From: Selaginella tamariscina
Taxonomy: Eukaryota > Streptophyta > Lycopodiopsida > Selaginellales > Selaginellaceae
Direction: 5' to 3'
DNA: 64,000 bases
Assembly (NCBI GenBank): GCA_003024785.1
Contig: PUQB01000081.1
Span: forward strand, 248,188-312,187
Part shown: in pieces, positions 21,998 to 33,140 of the stretch
How positions within the stretch are numbered: the stretch's first letter is position 1
Layout of the letters: each line of letters starts with the position of its first letter
Notes under the pieces: generated by a model
Told to the model about the DNA's origin: nothing
Seen by the model: only the letters and a program-made list of their open reading frames with translations
Databases searched by the model: none
Position numbers and translations under genes: made by a program

Positions 21998-23886
21998 TCA
22001 CAAAATGCTTTGTTTGTTATTATGTTGTTCTTCTTCTTCTCTCTCTTCCTTGTCATCTTGGGCTTCGAACTCGTTCTGAGCTGCCATAGCCTTCACAATG
22101 GGGTCCCTAAGCTCCGCAATTAAACCACCTAATACAGATGACCATTAATAGATAACATACATTTATACGTGTAAACTAGTATATAATAGTTGCATACATT
22201 CACAAACTGTTATAGAATATGTTAGACGTTTAACGAAGTATGCTAGTTCTTAGAATAAGTATCATAGTATGCTAGTTCTTAGAATACAACACATATGTAT
22301 ATAAATATATCGAAAAGTTGGTAACTGTCACGGACTACTATAATGTATTTGACATTTACTATATACATATGCATATAATGTACCACCAATCTTGTACTCA
22401 GCATCGTCGCCAACGACGTATATCCTTCCTTCCTGCCCCGCAACATCCACAGCCAGAAGCTTAAAGTCATACTGCAAGACACAGACACGTTTTAATATGT
22501 TAACTTGATATATTACAAACACACACACACATTTCTATTTACGCATACATAAGGAAGGATATACCTGGCCTTGCTTCTTCTTCGTTTCAATGCTCACAAG
22601 ACCTCTCTTCTCAGAGCCTTGAACGGGAAAAATCAAAAAGCATCTTTTGCTGCTTAATCGCGGTTTAAAGTTGTTAATCCTTAACCCACCTCCGGTCATG
22701 ACATAAGCCCGAATATCCGTCCCAGATAAAGGTGCACCTAAAGCCTTCAGCACCTACAGAAGCGTGTAAGATAACATAAAATATATCTACATAAATAATA
22801 CATAACGTGCATCAAACCTCGTCCTAACATGTGCATACACATACATGTAAAATCAAATGTTATACTTCTTATATGTTAGTTCCTATATGTTATTATAATT
22901 CAAACTGATATTATCAATAGTATAAGATACGTGTAAGAATATAATATAAATAAACATTTTCCTAGTTACCAAACCTAGCATACATCTACATATGTACACA
23001 TACTGCACATACTTCTTATGATATACTAGGTAACTGTTTGATACCTCGGCTGATGTGTTGAGCTTCCGCATAGCGATTCGATAAACAGCATCTGGATTTA
23101 TAGTGTACTTCGCTTTCATAAGCATTCCCTGAAGAAAACCAACACATTTAATAAATATGCACACACACACACACACACACAAAAGTAGCTTACAGAAAAG
23201 GATACTACTGCTGCCGCTAATGCAAGGAAGCCATACTTAGCCATCCCTTCGGAGAGTGAAACAAAGAGACTAGCAATACCAAACATGATCCTCCATAAGA
23301 GAAGGCAAGCTGCTAAACCCACAGCTCCAACAACAACAAGGTAGTTCCTCCTCCAAAATGCCTCAAGCTGAAGCTTGAGAGCCTCTCTGTAAGAAACAAG
23401 CGATTTCTTCACAGGAGCAGACAATGTAGACATAGCACCCATTGTTCCTTCGGCAAATTCACTCTGCTTCACACTCTGTGCAAGCGCTCTCGGCTTCTCC
23501 ATCACTGCTTGCTTCATCCTCTCTGTCGTCTGCCTCCATTTCTCAGTGAGTGTCTCTGTAGCAAATCCGCGATTCTGTTGCAAACCCAATAGAGGTTTCC
23601 CCAACCCGCGATTTTGCTGCAAAACTGAGGATTTTCTGGATAATCCTGCCTCGGATACATCTACAGAAGCAGCAAATCCGCGATCGAAACCGCAATTTCG
23701 CTGCAAATCTGAGTATTTCCTGAAGAATCCGATCTCTACAGAAAATCCGCGATCAAAACGATTTTGCTGCAAATCTGCTACAAAAGACCTCGGATTCCGC
23801 AGTTTGTTCTTCAGAAGACCTGCACATACCGAATCGGCACCTAGAGCAGCTACTATCCCGCGTCTTGCACAGCGCCTCAGCGCCAT
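21998..23886 (-). CDS. Mitochondrial COA1/TIM21-like membrane protein
   Basis: Five exons (23194-23886, 23045-23128, 22565-22753, 22384-22471, 21998-22128) join in phase to 394 codons plus stop. All introns are GT-AG. The first exon opens with MALRRCARRGIVAALGAD, an Arg/Ala-rich presequence typical of mitochondrial import. It continues through an oddly repetitive LQQNRGF segment (codons about 40-110) and a hydrophobic membrane segment (YLVVVGAVGLAACLLLW and a second stretch near the exon end). Later exons give GAPLSGTDIRAYVMTGGG, then FLIFPVQGSEKRGLVSIE and YDFKLLAVDVAGQEGRIYVV. This is the layout of COA1/TIM21-type proteins (small N-out inner-membrane proteins of cytochrome oxidase assembly or import). 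The tail is strongly acidic (EEREEEEQ). The family assignment is inference from motif layout. Telo-boxes lie 58-80 bases upstream of the ATG. Confidence 0.82.
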
Positions 23887-23943
23887 GCCTTCGATCTATT
23901 CTACTGCACGTACCTGAGTTCCTTGCTTCTTCATTCACTCAAG

Positions 23944-23965
23944 AACCCTAGCTCAAGAACCCTAA
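23944..23965 (-). promoter_or_regulatory. Telo-box pair upstream of the COA1-like gene
   Basis: AACCCTA (23944-23950) and AACCCTAA (23958-23965), reading TTAGGGTT on the gene's sense strand, lie in the 5' leader or proximal promoter. Telo-boxes are known plant promoter elements of growth and translation-related genes. Confidence 0.6.
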
Positions 23966-23969
23966 TTCT

Positions 23970-25973
23970 TTGCTGGGTGATCTTGGCCGTCCAACTCATC
24001 GCCGTTGGCTTGGTATATTCGGGTTTTTAAATTAAGCTAAGTTTCATTAATTCAGAATGTATGTGTGGTTTAACTTAGTTTATATCTTGTTGTTGTAGCT
24101 GCAACATTAAAATTCGTTAAATATAAGATAAGCATTGAGTTATACCTTGTTGAAACCATTTAAAAGTATATCTCATTTTTATTTTGGGAATATAAATGTA
24201 AAATTCATTTTTAGTATAAGATTAACAAAGTACGTGTCAACTTTCACTTAACTGCATATCCTAATATTTAAATGGTTTGTTTATTTAATCTAATTAATTA
24301 TTTTTAATCTCAAATTCTCTTCTAGAACCATATTTATATAATACAGTTATGTATATAAGTGAGACTTACGTCCTTTCCAATGTGTCATAATTTCCAAAGG
24401 ACATAATTATGCATTTTTATAATTAATTATGATTTTAAAGAAAAACCATTTAAAACTTATTTTAATCATGATTTTTGTACATGGTTTTAAAATAATTTAA
24501 ATTTTATTAGTAAATTATAATAATTAAAATTATAATTAAGTTAGTAATACATAATTCCATGTGATATGTAATATAATTATAAGTAAAATAATATAGATTT
24601 ATTAACGAAATAATTAAGAATATGCTAGTTTATAAAAGAAATAAGAAGAACATTATAGAAAATTATAGTTTTATGAATAAATAGTATGATCATTAACAAT
24701 GTATATGTAAATTATAGACTTATTAACATGAAAATTAATTTAATTTCCTTAATGAAAAAATTCAATTTTAAAGCATATGAATAATTTTGAATTATTTTAA
24801 ATTGGCAATTTGTATATAAACATGACTAACTTAATAATTATATGTGATTATCCAACATAAAATTAAAGAATATTATATCATATGTGTAACTAAAAAAACC
24901 AACACATTAGATTTATATATATACTTATTTAAAAGTAAATGTATTGTTTAAGTTCATGAACATTAACAACTTATTAATCACAATATAAAGAAACAGGTAT
25001 ATTGTATGAGTTTAAAAAATAACTTTTTAATTACATGTAATTAATGTTTGTATTTGTATTATAATAATATTAAATTTAATAACACCAATGTTAATGTTTT
25101 ACTTCCGTTAAAAAAAATATTCATTTCTATATACTTATTTGAGGATGACAAAAAGGCCTCTCGAACATAAAAGTGTAATAAAAATTTAATTATTTTATAA
25201 AATCGTATTTAAATGGTAACTATTGATATATGTTTTATATATTTATATATTATCATTATTATACAAGTTTTACTTTGAGAGAAAAGTATTTTATTAAAAA
25301 GAATATTTATCTTTCCATATATAAATATATGTTATAACATTTTTTTTTGTGTTATGTGTTATTAATAAACTAGTGTTATTATCAAATATGCTTTACAAAA
25401 TAATACCAATAATATATTATGATTTTATGGTTATGTTTATTTATGAAACTTTTTAAAAAGTTTACTCACTATCACGTACAAAAGATGCATGTGTATATGA
25501 AGGGTGTAAAATAAAATATTTTGGTATGTGTATATTTTTTTGTACATGCCAAGTGTGTAAATCATTAAAGATCTTAATATTTAATTAAAATGCAATTTGA
25601 TAATATTATTATAAATATATTTGTGAAGCCATATGATTTATTTCAAAATAATAAGTTTAAGTACACTTATGTATGACATGATTATAAGTATGTCACATTA
25701 AATAGAGTACATTATATTAAAAATGAATTTCACTTTCGTGGATAAAGAACTGAAGTTATATAAGCTTGACGCAAATAATGTTAAAAAATTAAATAACTTA
25801 TTACTTAATCATTAAGGAATCACAAAAAGATAATTATATTTAAATTAATAAGACTTACAATATTTTATGTTATTTACATGGAAAGGGAAAAAGAACTCAA
25901 CAAAATATGTAATAAAGACATTTTTAAATTTTTAATATTTTGGTGTATTTGAAAAGTCATACACAATCGTACC

Positions 25974-26011
<38 letters not shown>

Positions 26012-29000
26012 TGTGTATGTATAAAAGGGGACTCCCTTGGTGGAATGTTAAAATGTAAGAAGAATGTGTATATTTTTATTTTAAATCATTTGCTACATAG
26101 TTTAATTTTAAATATTATATTAAACTACATTACATTATGTATATTTCATTGTATTAAAATTAATAAAGAGTTTAAAATTAATTTATAAATTATAGAACTT
26201 ATATTCTAATTTTAATTTAAAAATCAGTAGGAGTTTTCATTCTCAAACTAAATTCCACCCTTAAATATGATAAAAAATATTAAAATTTATGAACTTACAT
26301 TTTAAACTTGAAATTAATAAATATTGTTAAGATTAATAATAAAATTATAATTTACTAAGGCATATTTAAGTTGATACAAATTTTTATTTATATATCTTCC
26401 ATAAGTAACTTCTGTGCATTGAATATGAACTACCAAACGGTCCAAACTGTTTAATTTCACCCGTTTTGCATGTTGCAAATATAAATAAGTGTATTATATT
26501 TCGTATATAGTATTTTCTCAATAATAAGAATATATATCTAGAAACTCACAATTTATTAATTTATTATTACTTCATACTATATTTATAATATTTATCCACC
26601 ACATTATGAAGAAATGTATTGATTTACTTATAATTTATATAATCTACAATTTAATAGAAATAAACAAAGCTGAAATGAAAAAAAAAAAAAAAGAAAGAAA
26701 GAAAAATAAATGTAACCTTCATATATGTACACTCGAACCACAAACATACATAGACGGTCCAGATTAGATCATATAAACACGTGTGCCCATGATAAACAAC
26801 ATATTTACTTAAACTGATAGAATAATGGTTTATTCCTAAATATTCCAGTTTATTCTTAGTACTTTAAATTAAGTGGATTATTATGAATTAAAATATATTT
26901 TCAACTAAATTAAGGAGTTTATCTTAATTTTAAAACTTGCTATATTCTTTAACCATATTACCAAATATTAATGGTCCTAGATCATAGTTAATTTTTTAAT
27001 TTATTTTATGAAATGGTAAACAGATAAGTGAAGTAACTTAAGAAATGATATATGTAATTTATATATTAATTGTTTCACACATAACACTTCCATATTATAG
27101 TGGTGTCGTATATATTAAAATTTTGTATAAATTCACACGCTATATTGTGTATTAATAATCTAATTCATTTGAGATATGTCTGATATATACATAACATATA
27201 GGTGTATATTACGTCTGCATATACGTACCTTGTGTGTGTAAGAGAGAAAGAGATTAGATTTTTTATGTTGGATCTTAAGACTATTCGCATATATGTATAT
27301 CCACACGTAAGTTCTGCACCAACCAATAATTGACACATCAACTGCCACGTGGAATTCATTTTATGAATTATTTGTATATTGTTATCAAGTATAAAACGAA
27401 AAACATTAATTTAATCATGCAATCTAAATTGTCATTTTTTATCACATTATATCATATTTATTAATTAGTAGATAATAAAATACTTTATTATCATTATTAT
27501 TATTACATGTACACCTCAATTAAGCTGCCTTTATATTAAAATCGCGTTGCATATAATAATGATGTTTACTTCTTTTTTTAGGATAAGAATTATATACTAA
27601 CAGTTCTCTAATTAAACACGTGTATGGTTGGGAACTGCTATTTTTGATTCAAGGTATATTAATTATAAGTTATTCGGTTATAATTTTTGATTCAAGGTAT
27701 ATTACAGTTAAATCATATTAATTCCATTATACACCCTCCTTTATATTAATCATAATTAATTACATTTTGATTAATTGACAAACATTAAAAGAAAAACATG
27801 TGTTTAGAAAAACTTATATATGCATTAACCTTAAAGGTTTTATATTCTTTATATCTATATCCTCAAATAAGTAAAATAATTAAACTAATCAATTGTTATT
27901 AAGGAGGGGGCTTATACTATATACACATGGATACACCGAAACATATATGCTCTGTATACATATAATGGCCAAATAAAGTATCATTACAGAATATACCCGT
28001 GTTTGTCTAAAGCAGCTTCGTTGAATATTCTTCTTGACTCGTATCGACATACAATGTATTCAATTAATTAACTCGATATTAACGTTTATACGGTGATAGA
28101 AAATATTTTTAAAAAATTGTAAATATTTATAGCATATACAAATAGTTGTGGCATTAATGTTATTTAAATTATAAAGATTTAACAACTTAATAACGCCGTT
28201 CAAATGTAGCATTGCCCATTGAAAGAATGACATAGGCAGATATCATTCATCAAGTTGGATATATCTAATTTTATTTAATAATAAAACTAATATATATATT
28301 TTGAGTTATATGAATGTCGTAACTAAAATGGGAATGATACATAAAAACGGAAATATATAAAAAGATATTTAATTAATACTTATGTATTAATTATTAATAT
28401 TTTAAACATATATTTTAAAGAATATTCTTTTTTTAAACATAAACTATTTTAAACATTATTTTTTTATATTAAAAATATTAATTAAATAATTAAAATTATT
28501 AATTATTAAGAAAATAGAACTATAGATATTTTCATTTTAGTTATAACGTTAGTTTATTATGGAAGCTCTATATTCTAGTCACTCAAATAAGTGTTATCTG
28601 AAATTACTACCTTTACCTTTAACATTGTTACTAAATTAGTTATTTCTTTCATAAAATAATTTTAAACAAATTAGTTATTAAATATATATTCATGGATCCA
28701 TTTTTATACACCATATGCACATAGTTTTTGTATTATTATTAATTATATACTTAAGAAGTTCAAAATATTATACGTTCACTTTTCAAAATGTTTATAAGAT
28801 TTATATATATAAACACACAAAATATTAATTTCACTTGGAAAAGCTAACCAGAAAAGCTGCTTTATAAAGCCAGAAAACATATTTTAAATATTTAATTATT
28901 AAAAGAAAAATTTATATATATATATATATAATTGATACACTAATTTTCTTTATAATAAGTCTGGTAAACAACTTTACCCATAGAACACTTTATACTTAAA

Positions 29001-29370
29001 CTTCTCAACATATTTTACAGTGCACAAACTTTTTAAAGTCAATTCTCTGATATTGAACAAATGTATAAAAATTAATTAAAAAAATCCAATTCAATGTTTT
29101 ACATTTTCAAACTTGATAATATAGCTACCGCATTGGCGTTTGTGTGTGTGTGTGTGTGTACGCGTGCACATGTCTATAATAACAAAAGCACAAATGTATA
29201 TTCATATCAAGAATATAACAAAGAGCACAAATGTATATTCATATTAAAGTTTTAAACTATGTAAGTGTGTTTAATAATAATGCAACTGTACACATTTAGT
29301 TATTACATAATTACCCATGCAGTTAAGGAACATACACGTACATATACAATACTTATAATTAAAAATCTTA
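23970..29370. other. Long AT-rich intergenic, no gene seen
   Basis: 5.4 kb of A+T-rich DNA with small microsatellites: (TA)n(TG)n at 25976-26011, an A-rich run at 26678-26710, TG at 29141-29158. No coding frame beyond chance length, no RNA gene and no element ends were seen. Confidence 0.6.
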
Positions 29371-29379
29371 ATTAAATAT

Positions 29380-31559
29380 TTAATTTAATAAAATTTCCGA
29401 GGCTATTGCCGCTAACAAAACCGACCCGAGAACAGCTAAAGCAATGAAATCATTAAGTTTAACAGACAGGCTATTTAAGAAATATAACTTGTGTTCTTCA
29501 GGTTTGCCTCTGAAGCCTCGAGCTATCATCGCCTAAAATTTTTAAGTGTATATAATGTTCATTAATATAACAATATAGATAAAACAGTAATCGTATACTG
29601 AATGATGAACCATTACCTAGCATACAAGTATATATGTATATATATAATGTTCACTATAAATATTAATATTTAAATGAATTTAGATGTTATATAACATATC
29701 AATACTAATCATATAATTAATGATAAATCATAATTATATATATATAATAATATAAGTCTCACCTGCGTGATATTCTCGGCGTGAATAAAGAGGTTCTTGA
29801 ACAAACGGCTTACAAGTGTAGAAAGATCTGCCAAAGAAATTGCATTAATTGATTAACTAGTCAGTGAGGTGTTGTTTATTATACAACATATATATTTATG
29901 TCTCTCTCTCTCTCATTCACGTGCGTGCGTGCGTGTGTGTGCATATATATACTTACGGGCTAGTGTCTCACGTAAGCTTAACGATTTCCATTGGACTCCT
30001 CGAGAAGCAACACTTAATGCTATATTTCGCACCTAAAATAATAACAATCTCAGCTTCAGTTAATAATGAAGAGATAAAACATGCATAAGTATCATTTCAG
30101 ACACACACACACACACACACATGCCTACCTCATCAAACACGAGCCCTGTGAATCTAAGTGAGAGTAGAAGTGTGAGTACCATCTCATCAACTGCAATCCC
30201 AATTGAGCCAAGTGGACGTAGAAACAACCGTAGGCCAGCTGCCAGGTCTTCTGGCGTTGTTGTAGCTATACAAAGACTAGCACTTTGCAAGACCTATATA
30301 CAATAAATCAGTAAACAGATAATACAATAAAATATATTAAACTAAGATAATTTAAACGTGTATGCAGTATGAATGTGCATATATGTAATGCTAAACATAG
30401 TGTTTACCGTGAAAGATAAGCACGCTGCAGTGGTAGCAAGTGCAAGGCCCCTAGTAGTGAGTTGCAAAGGGCCGAACTTGAACATTACATAGGAATATCC
30501 ACTCAATGCATGAGGCAATGCAGGCAAAGACTCCAGGCTGGGAGGTGGTGTTCTGACGTGGACAATAGGTGTCACTCCGTCCGTAGTTAAAAGCCGCCAT
30601 TATTAACACTAAGCCTGACAATAAACCTGTTCTTCCCAATTGATCCTGTCAAATTATAGAAAGACATTATTGATCGCGTCTTTGTGCATGTTTGCATGTA
30701 TCTAAAAATATATATAGTATATATTTGTGAGTTTCACGACTATGGACACAAATAAGAAATGCAAGTTTGCTTAGTTAATCAAATGTATGTTTATGTCTAT
30801 TATGTATGTCAAGGGACACACAGACCTCTACAAAGTGTTTTACATGTGTACACGTAGTGTCGCTATGGTTATTTAATCAACAATAAAACAGGTAGTGTAT
30901 AGACTAATATGACTGTAAAAATACATAGGTGTAATGCCTATACATATATGTTAGTATATGTATGGATATTATATTGTGTGTTCATGTGTGTTACCTGCCA
31001 TATACGACGTGGAAGGCTTGACATAGTAGCTATGGCTAGAAGAACAACAACCCCTAGTCTGAAAGTCGTATGTGCTCGTGAAGACAACACCACCAGAGCC
31101 AGTAACCATACCTGCAAACTCGAGCCTACTTCAAATCAACATATGAGTGTGTATAATCAATATGTATATATGCACTTTCTGTTGACAAGCAATGTTTGAC
31201 ACATACAAGACAGTTATTTGAATCTATATGTATGTATGTGGTTTATATATAGGAGACATGTACATAGACCTATATACTTACCTGTTTAACACGAGGATCG
31301 AGAGAATGCAAAGCAGTGACTGGGGACGATATGTATTGTGCGACGGGTGCAGATGTTGTAGAAGCAACCAGCCTAACAATGCGCTCTGCAATGGGCTGTT
31401 CTCGCCTGGTAAACCCTTGTACCATGAATTCTGTTGCGATTGTGCACATACTGGCCTACATTTCTTGAAATTCACCCTCAAGTTCTGCTTCTTTCTGCTG
31501 AAAATCCACAAATGGATCGATGCACAGCAGTCGGGCATTCTCGCGCTCAGCACCGCCAT
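29380..31559 (-). CDS. ABCI12: ABCI12, plastid ECF-type (CbiQ-like) transporter transmembrane subunit
   Basis: Seven exons: 31282-31559, 30995-31111, 30408-30645, 30129-30293, 29957-30032, 29763-29827, 29380-29532. The product is the CbiQ/EcfT-like membrane component of a chloroplast energy-coupling-factor transporter. Diagnostic segments are SPVTALHSLDPRVKQ, VWLLALVVLSSRAHTTFRLG, RTPPPSLESLPALPHALSGY, QSASLCIATTTPEDLAAGLR, VLTLLLSLRFTGLVFDE and AMIARGFRGKPEEHKLYF (the Ala-Arg-Gly coupling motif). Several hydrophobic helices are present. Two frame problems exist. Exon 3 is 238 nt where 237 is expected, with the shift around 30598 (a TTTTAA run). The transit-peptide-like start at 31559 (MAVLSARM...) is one base out of frame with the core of exon 1, whose own first ATG is 31449. 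With both corrected the protein would be about 363 aa. This is either sequence error or a damaged allele. Confidence 0.93.
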
Positions 31560-31570
31560 CGCCAAAGAAG

Positions 31571-31600
31571 AACCCTAAAACAGAGTGCCTAAAACCCTAA
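31571..31600 (-). promoter_or_regulatory. Two telo-boxes just upstream of ABCI12
   Basis: AACCCTAAA at 31571-31579 and AACCCTAA at 31593-31600 lie 12-41 bases before the ATG at 31559, in the sense TTAGGGTT orientation. Probably in the 5' leader. Confidence 0.6.
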
Positions 31601-31609
31601 AAACATTTA

Positions 31610-31880
31610 AAATACGTTCTTACATGTTAGAATTGCATATATATTCACATTTAACAATCCAGTTAATTTATAAGACTTAATGCATTTCATCTATATACAT
31701 GATTTTTTAATATATATAAGTTTTTATAGAATATATGTTTTTTCTTGGTTTTAATTAATTAAATTTTCAATAATTATCATTCTGGATCGTGAAACCGGTC
31801 AAAGATTTTAGCCATTAATTTAAAAATAAATAAATAAATTTAAAATAATTTAACAATGTTTAATATAAAATTTTAATGTC
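31610..31880. other. AT-rich spacer between ABCI12 and gypsy element 2
   Basis: A+T-rich sequence of about 270 bases; nothing recognisable. Its right end carries the CACT target site of the retrotransposon. Confidence 0.6.
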
Positions 31881-31884
31881 CACT

Positions 31885-32091
31885 TGTAAGATACTGTATA
31901 TCAGGTAATGTACCGTATATACGCATGTGTATATACGCACATGCGTAGTGACACATGGGTGGTGATCTAGCCCCCATGTGTCAGCGCCACGTGTCGCATG
32001 TGTGCCACGTGGTAGGAGACCTCCTGTATATAAGCAGGGTTTTTTTGTAAACTAATATATCAGATTTTCATTTAATATATCTGCTCTTTCA
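31885..32091 (+). repeat. 5' LTR of gypsy element 2, with G-boxes and a hairpin
   Basis: 207 bp, TG...CA. Contains TGACACATGGG (31949-31959) facing its perfect complement CCCATGTGTCA (31973-31983), two CACGTG G-boxes (31988-31993, 32006-32011) and a TATA-like CTGTATATAAGCAGG near 32023. G-boxes are bound by plant bZIP/bHLH factors; whether they act here is inference. Confidence 0.92.
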
Positions 32092-32144
32092 TTGGTGGAG
32101 AAGTTGGGTATTCCTTTCTTCCGCATTTTCTTTTTCTTGTTTCC

Positions 32145-33140
32145 ATGACAATGAACATGGAGATGGCTTTTAGCATTATTGCTACTGCTATTGATGCACA
32201 AACTAAGTTGTTGGAGCGCTTCGTTGAGGGTCCGTCCTCCTCTTCCCCGTCTGAGCCTCATGCCGGGGGATCTGCTTCTAGTACTCCTTCATCTTCTTCA
32301 CAGGCCACAAATCCGAGGGTTCGACCCCGATCTTTTTGTGGTGATCCGGGAGATGATGTATACCACTGGTTTGATCATTTCCAAGTCATTGTTCGTTATC
32401 ATGGTTGGGATGAGGCCCGTGCTCTCAGAGAATTCCCTACATGTTTGGAAGGCCCTGCGCTCAAGTGGTATAATGGATTGGCTGCGGAGATTCAAGCCAA
32501 TAGTAATCGGTTAACGGAATGTCTCAAACGTACGTTTGGCAAAGTTGAGGATTCAGATGATGCTTTCCAACAACTGCATGCGATACGACAACATCCTGGT
32601 GAGTTTGTTATGCGGTTTAGTATTAGGTTCGGGGATTTAGTTCGGCGTGCGTATCCTAACATGCCTGAGCCTATTAAGCTCGGTATGTTATGGCCAACTA
32701 TGCGACCTGAACTTGTTCGATTCGTTCGGGCTCTTCGTCCTACCACATTGGAGGAAGCTTTTGCACTAGCTCAACGTTTTGAGTTGGTGCCTGGTGAGGG
32801 CCGTGTTCCCCTTGGGTTACCTGCTCCTCTTGTTCAGCGTGCTGATCCAATGGAGGTTGATGCTGCTGCATATGTGCCCGCACGACAAGCCTTTCGTGGT
32901 CGACCTCGGGCCCACCCCGTAGACCACCTCCACGAAATCGTCCTGCACCTGCTCCAGTTCCTGCCCGTGGTGGTCAAAATCCACGGATTCGTGACAGGAG
33001 GAATCGAAACAATGCAGGTCAACCCAATCAAGTTCACTGCTGGGCCTGTTGGGCACCTGGACATACTTGGCGGGCATGCGATGTGTATCCTGATTGGCGT
33101 CCACCACATCCAGGCTGGCGACCATATGTTCCGGATGGTG
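32145..33140 (+). pseudogene. Gag of gypsy element 2, one frame break before the zinc knuckle
   Basis: Starts at ATG 32145. The capsid region is clear (DDVYHWFDHFQVIVRYHGW, LREFPTCLEGPALKWYNGL, FVMRFSIRFGDLVRR). Near 32905 the frame changes. The zinc knuckle CWACWAPGHTWRAC (CX2CX4HX4C) is read in the frame that continues through 33083, followed by the shared YPDWRPPHPGWRPY motif also seen in element 1. A poly-Ser stretch lies near residues 32-55. Confidence 0.88.

Noticed and set aside
23546..23917. 123-codon open frame opposite the COA1-like first exon, repeating NPRFCCK
   Set aside because: It is antisense to a well-supported, in-phase five-exon gene; the repeats come from the sense-strand duplication.
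24000..29370. Search for tRNA, rRNA or small genes in the long AT-rich gap
   Set aside because: No cloverleaf-like B-box phrase, coding frame or element termini were convincing by eye.
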